Assembly: GCF_902506505.1 (NCBI RefSeq)
Contig: NZ_LR733406.1
Coordinates: forward strand, 2,938,228 to 3,002,227
Length of the DNA: 64,000 nucleotides
Direction: 5' to 3'
Origin: Pseudomonas sp. 8AS
GTDB taxonomy: Bacteria; Pseudomonadota; Gammaproteobacteria; Pseudomonadales; Pseudomonadaceae
Position 1 is the first letter of the stretch, and each line of letters opens with the position of its first letter. The notes beneath the pieces were generated by a model. That model did no database searches. It had not been told where the DNA came from and worked only from the letters and a program-made list of their open reading frames with translations. Both the position numbers and the translations under genes were made by a program. Shown in pieces: positions 1-7,612 of this stretch.

Positions 1-201
1 CTCGGCGAGGCCCTGCTGGTCAAACGCGGCCAGCAGGTGAAGATCCAGGCCAGCCAGTACGGCATCTCCGCCAGCACCCTGGGCGAAGCCCTGGAAAACG
101 GCCAGCGCGGCGAGGTGATTCGCGTGCGCAACCTGGCCAGCGAGAAGGTGATCAAGGCCAAGGTGATGGAGGAAGGCGTGGTCAGCAGCCGTTACGAGTG
201 A
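1..201 (+). CDS. flgA: FlgA, P-ring assembly chaperone (C-terminal part, truncated by window edge)
   Basis: Reading frame 1 is open from the first base to a TGA at 199-201 and encodes the last 66 residues of a FlgA/SAF-type protein. The tail has the typical beta-rich ending with 'VKRGQQVKIQA', 'GEALENGQRGEVIRVRN' and 'KVIKAKVMEEGVV'. FlgA is a periplasmic chaperone needed to polymerise the FlgI P-ring. The start lies left of the window. Its position just before the flagellin suggests that the lateral rod/hook genes lie to the left. The family call is firm; membership of the lateral rather than the polar set is inferred from the neighbours. Confidence 0.85.
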   Translation, partial: LGEALLVKRGQQVKIQASQYGISASTLGEALENGQRGEVIRVRNLASEKVIKAKVMEEGVVSSRYE

Positions 202-215
202 CCCAGCTTCCCCTA

Positions 216-243
216 TGTGGAAGCGGCTTTAGCCGCGAAGGCA
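216..243. repeat. Pseudomonas REP-like palindrome
   Basis: The sequence TGTGGAAGCGGCTTTAGCC continues into GCGAAGGC and contains the inverted repeat GCGGC-TTTA-GCCGC. This is the common half-REP found between Pseudomonas genes. It lies 15 bp after flgA and may act as a weak transcription or mRNA-stability boundary. Confidence 0.6.
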
Positions 244-350
244 GGCAACCTAGTCGGACCTCACCTGCAAACAAACAGCCCGTCACGCCCGTTGCAGAGC
301 TATCCGCGCACCCGCCAAAAGCTGGGCGCCAGAAAAATTATGAAATTCCG

Positions 351-379
351 CTTAAGCCTCTGCTGGTGATTGTCGCTCT
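351..379 (+). promoter_or_regulatory. Putative LafS (sigma-28) promoter of lafA
   Basis: CTTAAG (351-356), 15 bases, then GTCGCTCT (372-379). The TAAG-N15 geometry equals the enterobacterial sigma-28 consensus TAAA-N15-GCCGATAA, with an altered -10 half. The same motif and spacing recur before fliD, before flgM and in the lafK/fliM divide. The start codon of lafA lies 64 bases downstream. Confidence 0.6.
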
Positions 380-442
380 ACCCCTTCAGCAGGCAAACGA
401 AGCCAGCTTTCTCTCAAGGCAACCCGCAGGAAGGAATTCATC

Positions 443-1354
443 ATGGCTCTGTCAATCCATACCAACTACTCCGCTCTGGTCACCCAAACCAACCTGAGCA
501 AGAGCAATAACGCCCTGGGCACCAATCAGCAGCGCCTGGGCACCGGCTTCCGCATCAACAGCGCCGCCGACGATGCCGCCGGCCTGCAGATCGCTACCCG
601 CCTGAACGCTGGTTCCCGCGGTATGGCCGTAGCCATGCGCAACGTAGGCGATTCGGTCTCCATGCTGCAGACCGCCGAAGGCGCATTCAGCGAAATGACC
701 AACATCGTCCAGCGCATGAAAGACCTGGCAACCCAGGGTGCCAACGCCACCAACAGCGGCAGCGATCTGATTGCTCTGCAAAACGAATATGACGAACTGG
801 GCAAGGAAATGGCCAACATCGTCAAGAACACTCGCTACGCTGGCAAAACCCTGTTCAGTAACGGCACCACTGTCGACGGCAGTGGCGGCACCATGTCCGC
901 AGCAATGGTTTTCCAAATCGGTAGCAGCGCCGGCGAAACCATGAGCGTGGATCTGTCCGCAAAGCTGACCGCCCTGGGCACTGCGCTGACCAACGCAGCT
1001 GACACTTACGCCACTCCCGGCACTCCAGGTGTCGAAATTGCTAGCACTCAGGTTGCAACCACCGCCGCCAACACGAATGCCAACGGCACTATTACTGTGC
1101 TGGAAACAGCTCTGAACTCTCTCGGCGAACTGCGTGCATCCTTTGGTGCCAACATCAACCGCCTGAACCACACTTCTAACAACCTGGCCAACATGCGCGA
1201 CAACACCGAGATGGCCAAGGGCCGCATCATGGATGCCGACTTCGCCATGGAAAGCGCCAACATGTCGAAGAACAGCATGCTGATGCAGTCGGGCATCTCG
1301 ATGCTCAAGCAAGCGGGTCAGATGCCGGGCATGGTCATGTCCCTGCTGGGCTAA
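443..1354 (+). CDS. lafA: Lateral flagellin
   Basis: A 303-residue flagellin, the filament subunit exported through the flagellar type III apparatus. The N-terminal D0/D1 helices (residues 1-140) carry the family signatures 'NQQRLGTGFRINSAADDAAG' and 'QRMKDLATQGAN'. The central region of about 70 residues is short and the C-terminal D1/D0 (about 210-303) ends in 'MPGMVMSLLG'. This small size matches lateral (LafA-type) rather than long polar FliC flagellins. AGGAA lies just upstream of the ATG. It is the only flagellin in the window, is preceded by a sigma-28-like promoter and followed by a strong terminator, so it is probably transcribed alone at a high level. Confidence 0.93.
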   Translation: MALSIHTNYSALVTQTNLSKSNNALGTNQQRLGTGFRINSAADDAAGLQIATRLNAGSRGMAVAMRNVGDSVSMLQTAEGAFSEMTNIVQRMKDLATQGANATNSGSDLIALQNEYDELGKEMANIVKNTRYAGKTLFSNGTTVDGSGGTMSAAMVFQIGSSAGETMSVDLSAKLTALGTALTNAADTYATPGTPGVEIASTQVATTAANTNANGTITVLETALNSLGELRASFGANINRLNHTSNNLANMRDNTEMAKGRIMDADFAMESANMSKNSMLMQSGISMLKQAGQMPGMVMSLLG

Positions 1355-1390
1355 GCACGCCCCTGGCCGCTTAACCGGCCAACTCCATCG

Positions 1391-1423
1391 CCACGGCTCT
1401 GCAGTGCAGAGCCGTGGTTTTTT
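1391..1423 (+). terminator. Rho-independent terminator of lafA
   Basis: A perfect 13-bp inverted repeat, CCACGGCTCTGCA / TGCAGAGCCGTGG, is followed by six T. It lies 37 bases after the flagellin stop codon. Confidence 0.92.
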
Positions 1424-1713
1424 GCGTGTGGAAAATACCTGGGTAGCGCAACGCTCATGGGCGGCGCGGGGTTGAGCCATGGCGCACCCTGGCACCTCGC
1501 CTGGACAACACACAAAAGTCACGCCGCCTGCAACCAGCAATTGGCTGAGAGCAGCATCCGGGTTCAGCCACTATTCTGTGCAACAGCGCAGCCCGGCCTA
1601 GCACACCGCCACCCAGCAAACGAGACTTGCATCACCAATTTCATGACGCCAAAATGCCACCACCTCAAAGCCCTGCGCGCCCACAAGCACAATCAGAACA
1701 GCTCACGCAGTCC

Positions 1714-2571
1714 ATGACCGACAGCAGTAACAGCCCTCCAAGCCCCAGCGATAATGCCGTGCCCTGCCTGATCTTGAAGACGGGTCGGCCCGACTGCCTG
1801 GTGTATTTCTACCCGACGCGCTTCCAGCTGCAGCTGGCCGGTGGCGAACAGCGTATCGACCTGGGCTATTCCGGCAGCCGCCTGCTGGAGCGCCTGCTGC
1901 AAACACCGGGCGAAGTGGTGACCCGCGAGGAACTGCTGCTGTTCGCCTGGGCCGACCGCGTGGTCGGCCAGGGCAGCCTGAACCAGCAGGTGTATGTACT
2001 GCGCCAGGTACTCGGCGACGAAAAGGAACGGCAGATCATCCAGACCCTGCCGCGCCGCGGCTACCTGATCAACCCGCAGTACCTGCTGAACACGGCAGCG
2101 ATGCCCGCGCCGAGCCAGCCAGCCGACAGCCCGCAGGCCGCAGCATCGGCAACCGTGGCAAGCCCGACAGCAACGCCGGGTAGCGAAGCCCCGCCACAAG
2201 CGCAATCCCAGCCTGGGCCGCTGCGTAGCGCCTGCCTCTGGGCCTGCGCCGGCCTGCTGCTGGTCGGCACGCTGCTGGCTGCCCTGCTGCTGCGCACCGA
2301 TGAGCGGGCCGGCCGCACCCTGGGCCAGCTGCACACGACCTACCTGGGCTACGACAACGCCCAGCGCCAGACCGCACAACATCTGGGGCAAGCCATCGAG
2401 GCGCGCCTGGCGCAGCTGGCCGACAGCCCCACCGAGCTGTACATCAGCATGAACGATGAAGCCCTGGCCCTGCTCTGCCTGCAGGCCGGGCGTGGCGGGC
2501 ACTGGTTGAGCATCGCCCGCTCGCAACTGGGTCGGGTGAGCGATTCCCAGCTGCGCCAATGCCTGCCCTGA
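1714..2571 (+). CDS. ToxR/CadC-like transmembrane winged-helix regulator (LafZ-like)
   Basis: A 285-residue one-component regulator if it starts at ATG 1714; ATG 1654 and TTG 1627 are possible in-frame alternatives and none has a good ribosome site. Residues about 16-121 form an OmpR/PhoB-type winged helix ('VVTREELLLFAW', 'GSLNQQVYVLRQVLGDE', 'IIQTLPRRGYLI'). A Pro/Ala/Ser-rich linker leads to one membrane helix (about 173-193) and a periplasmic tail of about 90 residues with two cysteines (C255, C283), reminiscent of ToxR. Lateral loci such as E. coli Flag-2 carry a membrane regulator, lafZ, next to the flagellin, so a role in signalling to laf genes is plausible. The signal is unknown. Confidence 0.75.
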   Translation: MTDSSNSPPSPSDNAVPCLILKTGRPDCLVYFYPTRFQLQLAGGEQRIDLGYSGSRLLERLLQTPGEVVTREELLLFAWADRVVGQGSLNQQVYVLRQVLGDEKERQIIQTLPRRGYLINPQYLLNTAAMPAPSQPADSPQAAASATVASPTATPGSEAPPQAQSQPGPLRSACLWACAGLLLVGTLLAALLLRTDERAGRTLGQLHTTYLGYDNAQRQTAQHLGQAIEARLAQLADSPTELYISMNDEALALLCLQAGRGGHWLSIARSQLGRVSDSQLRQCLP

Positions 2572-2622
2572 CGAACACGCGACAGGCGCCTTTATAGATT
2601 CGGCCCGCCAATAGGCTGTTTA

Positions 2623-2686
2623 TGTAGGAGCCCGCTTGCTGGCGACGCTCTTCACGCCCCGAACCGCCAGCAAGCTGGCTCCTACA
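2623..2686. repeat. Paired REP-type inverted repeat
   Basis: TGTAGGAGCCCGCTTGCTGG at 2623 is mirrored by CCAGCAAGCTGGCTCCTACA ending at 2686. This is a typical Pseudomonas REP pair forming a long stem, and it separates two convergent genes. Confidence 0.75.
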
Positions 2687-2731
2687 GTAGCCGCGCTGCT
2701 TAACCCGCTTTCCCACTTGATTCGGGCCGGA

Positions 2732-4312
2732 TCAGTAATCGTCCTGAATCGCCCGAGCGCAGGCAAGCTCCGCCCGCAGCCTGTTGGCCTCCTCGCGGGC
2801 ATCGCGCAACTTGACCTCCAGCAGGGCAATATTCTGCTTGGATTCAGCCAGCACGCCCTTCGCATCGCTGATCAGCGCCGAGGATCTGCGTTCGCGTTCG
2901 CCGGCCTGCGCCAACGCCCGCCCCAGCTCAAGCAAACGCTGGTCCTTGTCGGCCGCCTGCTCGCCCAGCTCAGCGCCGTGTCGACGCAGCGTCTCGACCT
3001 CGGCCCCGGCCTGCGCCAGGCGCTTGCGAAGGTCATCCAGGCCGGCATCAGCCGCGGCCAGGGCGTCGCGCTTCTCGCGCAGTTCCTGCTGGAGAACGCC
3101 AATGTCCGCGTCATGCCGCTGCTGGAGCCCCAGCAATTCCTCGGCAGCGTGCGCCTGCTGGCGATCGAACTGCTGGCGAGCCTGTTCGGCGGCACTCTCG
3201 GCCTGCGTGGCACAGGCTTCCATCCCGGCCAGGGCGCTGCGAGTCTCGCCCAACAGCTCACGCAACTCGCTGGCCTCTTGCTGGGCGAGGGCCAGGGCAG
3301 CCTCGGCGGCCTGCTGCTGGGCGCTGCGCTCGGCACTGTCCTGCGCCTGCGACGCATGCGCCTGGTGCAGTTGCTCGGCGTTACGCTCAGCCGCTGCCAG
3401 ACGCTCGCCCAGTTCCTCAAGCTCCCGAACACCCTTACCCAGCCGGGTCTCCAGGGCGGCGTTGTCCACCAGCGACTGGGCATGAGCACGCCGCTCGGCC
3501 TCGAGCAGGTTGCGCTCGGCGTCCAGCTCAGCCAATGAGCGCTGTGCGGCCTGCTCGGCCTCGCTCAGGGCACGCGCCAGCGTTTCACCCTCGCCCTGGG
3601 CAGCGCTCAAGGCGTCGTGCAGTTGCCGTGCCTCTTCCTCGGCCAGCTGCTGCCGACTGGCGGCTTCCTGGGCCTGCAACTCCTGCGCCTGGCGCAGTTG
3701 CCCGGCCTCACGCTCGGCCACACTCAGGTCAGCCAGCGAGCGCTGTGCCGCCTGCTCTGCCTCGGCCAGGGCACGCGCCAGCGTCTCACCCTCGGCCTGG
3801 GCAGCGCTCAAGGCGTCGCGCAATTGCCGTGCCTCTTCCTCGGCTACCTGCTGCCGACTGGCGGCTTCCTGAGTCTGCAGCTCCAGCGTCTGGCGCAGTT
3901 GCTCGGCCTCGTGCTCGGCCGCCGCCAGGCGCGCGCCCAGTTCGTCGAGCTCGCGATCGCTCTTCTCCAGGCGGGTCTCGAGGGCAGCGCGCTGCACCAG
4001 AGCCTGGCCATGGGCACGCTGCTCGCTTTCAAACAGGTTGTGCGCCGCGGCCAGCTCCCCCTGCAAGCCGGCCGCAACCTGCCGGGCCTCGACCAGCTCA
4101 AGGGCCCGCTCAGCGCACTCGGCTTCGGCCAGTTCCAGCTCAAGCCTGTGCTCGAAATGCAGGTCGCCGATGGCACGATCGACGAGGTCCTCGAGCTGAC
4201 TGTGCAGGGCCAGGGTGCTCTCGCTCAGGGCTTGGTCAATGCGCGACGCCAGGGCAGAGGACGCCTGCGCGGCGCTGCTGGCCTGTGCCTGGGGAGATAG
4301 AAAGGAGGTCAT
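2732..4312 (-). CDS. Long Ala/Glu-rich coiled-coil protein, function unknown
   Basis: A 526-residue protein dominated by Ala, Glu, Gln, Leu and Arg in heptad-like order from about residue 60 to the end; no signal peptide, membrane helix or enzymatic motif is visible. The first 50 residues are Ser/Ala/Gln-rich and may form a separate head. Inside are nested duplications: two copies of a 67-residue block containing 'RQQ.AEEEARQL.DALSAAQ', flanked by a related pair containing 'AALETRL'. It lies 199 bp downstream of lafU in the same direction, so it may be the last gene of the late lateral operon or an independent unit. I know no counterpart in described lateral clusters. It could be a scaffold, polar organiser or tape-measure-like factor, but this is speculation. 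Confidence 0.7.
   Translation of the reverse strand: MTSFLSPQAQASSAAQASSALASRIDQALSESTLALHSQLEDLVDRAIGDLHFEHRLELELAEAECAERALELVEARQVAAGLQGELAAAHNLFESEQRAHGQALVQRAALETRLEKSDRELDELGARLAAAEHEAEQLRQTLELQTQEAASRQQVAEEEARQLRDALSAAQAEGETLARALAEAEQAAQRSLADLSVAEREAGQLRQAQELQAQEAASRQQLAEEEARQLHDALSAAQGEGETLARALSEAEQAAQRSLAELDAERNLLEAERRAHAQSLVDNAALETRLGKGVRELEELGERLAAAERNAEQLHQAHASQAQDSAERSAQQQAAEAALALAQQEASELRELLGETRSALAGMEACATQAESAAEQARQQFDRQQAHAAEELLGLQQRHDADIGVLQQELREKRDALAAADAGLDDLRKRLAQAGAEVETLRRHGAELGEQAADKDQRLLELGRALAQAGERERRSSALISDAKGVLAESKQNIALLEVKLRDAREEANRLRAELACARAIQDDY
3523..3924. repeat. Two tandem copies of a 201-bp unit inside the coiled-coil gene
   Basis: Matching blocks are offset by exactly 201 bp (for example CACGCGCCAGCG at 3571 and 3772, and the GCCA-GAGC block at 3531 and 3732). 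The unit is 67 codons, preserving frame. High nucleotide identity points to a fairly recent duplication. Confidence 0.8.
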
Positions 4313-4511
4313 CTTGGGTTGCAGTCCCGGGGTAGAAGATTGGTGTGGCGCGGCCCCAGTCGTACCGTGCCACCGTTTTAGCCTTGGGGCAGCCTGGTTA
4401 GTCCGCCATCCAGATGCCAGTCAGCCAAGCCAGCGGAAGGCGAGCGGGCAATGGCACGTTAGGTCGCGCGCCGGGTTGCGAAGCAGCAAGCGGCAGCGGC
4501 GCGGGATGCCC

Positions 4512-5447
4512 TCACAAGGGCTTGCCCGCCTCCTTGGTGAAGTGCGCACCGCTCTGGCTGAGCCGGGCCTGGGCATAGCTGTCGCCGAACAGCTGGCGAT
4601 ACAGCAGCTCGGCCTGCTGCGTCAGCAACAGCACCTCAACCCGGCGGTTGACGCCATCCTCCGGCGCTTCCGGACGCAGCGGCATGCGCTCGGCATGGGC
4701 GGTCACCTGCAGCACGCTATCGGCCGACATACCCGACTCGACCAGGGCATTGCGCGCGCTCAGGGCGCGATCGCCGGAGAGGTTCCAGTTGTCGTAGCCA
4801 CGGGCACTGCGAAACGGCGTGGCATCGGTATGGCCACTGATGATCAGCTTGTTCTCGACCTTGCCCAGCACCTGCGCCAGGCCGAACATGAGCTGGCGGA
4901 AATGCGGCGTCAGCCTTGTGCTACCACGCTCGAACATGAAGCGCTGCTGGTCGTCGCGCAACAGAATGCGCAGGCCCTGGGGCACTACGTCAACGGCGAT
5001 ATTGGCATCGGCCTGCAACTGGCTGGCGACGCTTTGCATCAACTGGGCCAGGGCCTGCAGTTCGGCCGGGGTGCCATACAGCTTGCGCGGCGCCTCGGCG
5101 CCCGGCTGCTCGCTGGCCGGGTCCTGCGGACTCATGGCGGCGTTGTCCTGAGTCTCAACCTTGCTGACCTGCACCGGGATGCCGTCAAGATCGAGCGGCG
5201 AACGGCTCTTGCCGTCGAATACCCCGGCGCCGCCGTCGACCAGCGGGTTGGCGAACATCTCGGCAGTAGTCGGGCTTTCTTCCTTGCTTTGCGGCTGCAC
5301 GATCCACAACACCATGAACAGCGCCATCATGGCCATGGTGAAGTCGGCAAAGGCCACCTTCCAGGCGCCACCATGCGAGTCGTCGTGCCCCTTCTTGGCA
5401 CGCCGCTTGATGATGATTTCCTGGTGATCTGCGCCGCGCTTTCTCAT
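4512..5447 (-). CDS. lafU: LafU, MotB-type stator subunit
   Basis: A 311-residue MotB homologue that anchors the stator to peptidoglycan. After a basic cytoplasmic tail, one membrane helix (about residues 28-50) contains the ion-binding aspartate in 'FADFTMAMMALFMVLW'. This resembles proton-type MotB rather than sodium-type PomB. The C-terminal OmpA-like domain has 'ISGHTDATPF' and 'NLSGDRALSARNAL'. The ATG overlaps the lafT stop by four bases (ATGA), indicating translational coupling. It belongs to the minus-strand fliD-to-lafU late operon. Confidence 0.93.
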   Translation of the reverse strand: MRKRGADHQEIIIKRRAKKGHDDSHGGAWKVAFADFTMAMMALFMVLWIVQPQSKEESPTTAEMFANPLVDGGAGVFDGKSRSPLDLDGIPVQVSKVETQDNAAMSPQDPASEQPGAEAPRKLYGTPAELQALAQLMQSVASQLQADANIAVDVVPQGLRILLRDDQQRFMFERGSTRLTPHFRQLMFGLAQVLGKVENKLIISGHTDATPFRSARGYDNWNLSGDRALSARNALVESGMSADSVLQVTAHAERMPLRPEAPEDGVNRRVEVLLLTQQAELLYRQLFGDSYAQARLSQSGAHFTKEAGKPL

Positions 5448-6316
5448 GCCGCCTCCCTTGTTTCCTCGTACTGGTTGACCCAGATTTCGAGTTGCTTGAA
5501 GGCGGGTTTGACGTCCTGTTCGATCAGCTTGCGCCCGGCGTCCACCGCCAGCAGCGTCGGCTTGCCGGCCACATGGGCGACCAGGGTGGTGCGCACGCAC
5601 TCCAGAGCCGACAGTTCGGTCTTGACCCGCTGACCCATGGCGTTGGACAGTGGCTCCATCAGGCAGTAGCACATGAAAATGCCGAGGAAGGTACCGACCA
5701 GGGCCGCGGCCACGTGGGCACCGACTTCGGCCACCGAACCGCCGATATTGCCCATGGTGATGACGATGCCGAGGATCGCCGCGAGAATGCCGAAACCGGG
5801 CATGGCTTCGCCGACCTTGTGCAGCGAGCGTGCCGGCTGCATCAGCGCGTGGTCCATGGCCTCCAGCTCCTGCTCGAGGAAACCCTCCAGCTCATGGGCA
5901 CTGATCTTGCCCATGGCCATCAGGCGGAAGTTGTCGGCGATGAAGAACATCAGGTTGTCTTCCTTGAGGATCAGCGGGTACTTGCTGAACAGCTCGCTCT
6001 GCTCCGGCTCCTCGATGTGCTCGTCGAGGGCCTTGAGACCGCCCTCCTCGACGGTTTCCAGCAGCTCATACAGGAGCATCAGCAACTGGCGCTGGAACTC
6101 CTCGCCACGGCGCTTGTAGACGAACACGCCCTTGATCTGCACGCACATTTCGAGCAGCACTTCCTTGGGGTTGCCGACTACCAGGCTGCCCAGACCGGCA
6201 CCTAGGATGATGATGACTTCGGCCGGTTGCCAGAGCATGGCCAGCTCGCCGTGGGCCATGACATAGCCACCCAGCACGCAGCCGATGATGATCAGCGCTC
6301 CCAATACCTTCAACAC
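5444..6316 (-). CDS. lafT: LafT, MotA-type stator subunit
   Basis: A 290-residue MotA homologue with four membrane helices and a large cytoplasmic loop. The GTG start at 6316 fits GAGG ten bases upstream and the family N-terminus '(M)LKVLGALIIIGCVLGGY', and it falls two bases after the lafS stop; an in-frame ATG at 6379 would add 21 atypical residues. Ungapped alignment to E. coli MotA over residues 81-110 puts Glu at position 90 (Arg90 in E. coli) and Asp at 98 (Glu98). The partner lafU overlaps by four bases. See findings for the FliG counterpart. Confidence 0.93.
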   Translation of the reverse strand: MLKVLGALIIIGCVLGGYVMAHGELAMLWQPAEVIIILGAGLGSLVVGNPKEVLLEMCVQIKGVFVYKRRGEEFQRQLLMLLYELLETVEEGGLKALDEHIEEPEQSELFSKYPLILKEDNLMFFIADNFRLMAMGKISAHELEGFLEQELEAMDHALMQPARSLHKVGEAMPGFGILAAILGIVITMGNIGGSVAEVGAHVAAALVGTFLGIFMCYCLMEPLSNAMGQRVKTELSALECVRTTLVAHVAGKPTLLAVDAGRKLIEQDVKPAFKQLEIWVNQYEETREAA

Positions 6317-6318
6317 GA

Positions 6319-7050
6319 TTAACGTTCCTCTTTCAGGAAGCGGCAGGCCTTGGCCAGCGCCTGCTTGCTCAGTTGACACACGCGCGCGTCGCTCACTTCG
6401 AGCACCAGCGCAATTTCTTTGAGACTCAATTCGTGCTGGTAATACAGCGTCAGCACCAGCCGCTCGCGCTCATCCAGGCGTTCCAGGGCCTGGGCCAGCA
6501 GGCGCTCGCTGAGTACCCGCTCCTCCACCACCGCGGCGTTGTCGGCGAAGCTCTCGACGCCGACCTGCAACAGTTCGTCGAGACTTTCGATGGCCTCCGA
6601 CGACTCCGCCCACAGGTAGTCCTGATAGGCCTCCGCATCCAGCCCGGCGTGCTGGCGGATCTCTTCCTCGCTGGGCACCCGGCCGAGCTGTCGCGCCAGG
6701 GCGCGGATGGCGTCACGCACCTTGTGCACCTGCTGGCGCACCTGGCGCGGGCGCCAGTCCTGGCGGCGCAGCTCGTCGAGAATGGCGCCACGGATGCGCA
6801 GCGCGGCAAAACGACCGAATTGCTCATCCGGCTCGCCATAGCGGCGTAGGCAGTCGAGCAGGCCCATCAGGCCGATCTGCTCCATGTCTTCGCGGTCCAT
6901 CACCTGGCTGGCCTGCAGCGACAGCTGGCGGACGATGCGCTTGACCAGCGGCAGGTATTGCAGCAGCCATTTGCGCTCGGCAGCCGCATCCAGCCCCTGG
7001 GTTTGCGCAGGGGAGCCGTAGTCGTGGTCGAGCACTGCCAGGCCAGTCAT
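6319..7050 (-). CDS. lafS: LafS, lateral flagellar sigma-28 factor
   Basis: A 243-residue FliA/RpoF-family sigma factor. Region 2 has 'DREDMEQIGLMGLLDCLRRY' and 'FAALRIRGAILDELRRQDW', region 3 has 'RQLGRVPSEEEI', and region 4 has 'LDERERLVLTLYYQHELSLK'. In lateral systems it directs late genes such as flagellin and cap and is held inactive by FlgM until the hook is finished. It lies between fliL and the stator genes in the same operon. Its likely targets here are the CTTAAG-N15-GYCGC elements before lafA, fliD and flgM, so it would also be autoregulated through the fliD operon. Confidence 0.93.
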   Translation of the reverse strand: MTGLAVLDHDYGSPAQTQGLDAAAERKWLLQYLPLVKRIVRQLSLQASQVMDREDMEQIGLMGLLDCLRRYGEPDEQFGRFAALRIRGAILDELRRQDWRPRQVRQQVHKVRDAIRALARQLGRVPSEEEIRQHAGLDAEAYQDYLWAESSEAIESLDELLQVGVESFADNAAVVEERVLSERLLAQALERLDERERLVLTLYYQHELSLKEIALVLEVSDARVCQLSKQALAKACRFLKEER

Positions 7051-7061
7051 GGGCGCATGTC

Positions 7062-7568
7062 CTACTGCACGATCATCTTGCTGATCAGCACATGCTCGAA
7101 CGGCACCAGCAGGTTGCGAGCAGTGAAATCATGCAGAACCGCAGCCTCAAGGGCCGCCTGCAGCTGAGGAATGGCCTGGCCGCGCAGCTCCTGGAACTTC
7201 ATGCTGGTGAAGTGGGCGACGGCCGAATTGCGTACCATCGGGTCGATCTGTTCGAGCTTCTTCTTGTCGGTTTCGACATTGGCCTGCAGCACCAGGTCGA
7301 ACACCAGGTAGTGCTCGCGGTCCTCGCCGGCCAGGCTGACGACTACCTTGTCGACGGGATGGAACAGGTACTCGGCTGGCTCCTGCTCTTCCTCAGCCTG
7401 GCCTTTTCCCGGACTGCCGGCAGCCTGCTGGGATGAGCCAGCGCTCAACTGCTGCACGCTCTGGAACAGGGTGAAGGTGAAACCGATACCCCCGACTGCC
7501 AGCAGGGTATTGAGGATCAGCATGATGATAATGATGCGCTGCATCGCCATGACGGGGTTTAGCTCCAC
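7062..7568 (-). CDS. fliL: FliL (LafF), stator-associated basal-body protein
   Basis: 168 residues with one N-terminal membrane helix (about 9-30), an acidic/Gln linker and a periplasmic FliL domain beginning near 'YLFHPVDKVVVSLAG'. The C-terminus, 'FEHVLISKMIVQ', is typical. FliL rings surround stators and support high load in swarming. The start used is GTG 7568; ATG 7550 (MAMQR) is an equally possible start, with a distant GGAG. It follows fliK, and lafS follows it after 11 bases. Confidence 0.88.
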   Translation of the reverse strand: MELNPVMAMQRIIIIMLILNTLLAVGGIGFTFTLFQSVQQLSAGSSQQAAGSPGKGQAEEEQEPAEYLFHPVDKVVVSLAGEDREHYLVFDLVLQANVETDKKKLEQIDPMVRNSAVAHFTSMKFQELRGQAIPQLQAALEAAVLHDFTARNLLVPFEHVLISKMIVQ

Positions 7569-7612
7569 GTGGGTAATTCTTCAGGACTGCCGGCAGGAGC
7601 GCCGGCAGCAAC

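Noticed and set aside
198..497. 99-codon open frame between flgA and lafA
   Set aside because: Runs over a REP element, the lafA promoter and ribosome site, then into the flagellin gene out of frame.
4366..4458. Two TGGCACG boxes (4366-4372 minus, 4452-4458 plus) in the gap before the coiled-coil gene, resembling sigma-54 -24 elements
   Set aside because: Neither is followed by TTGC at the required distance.
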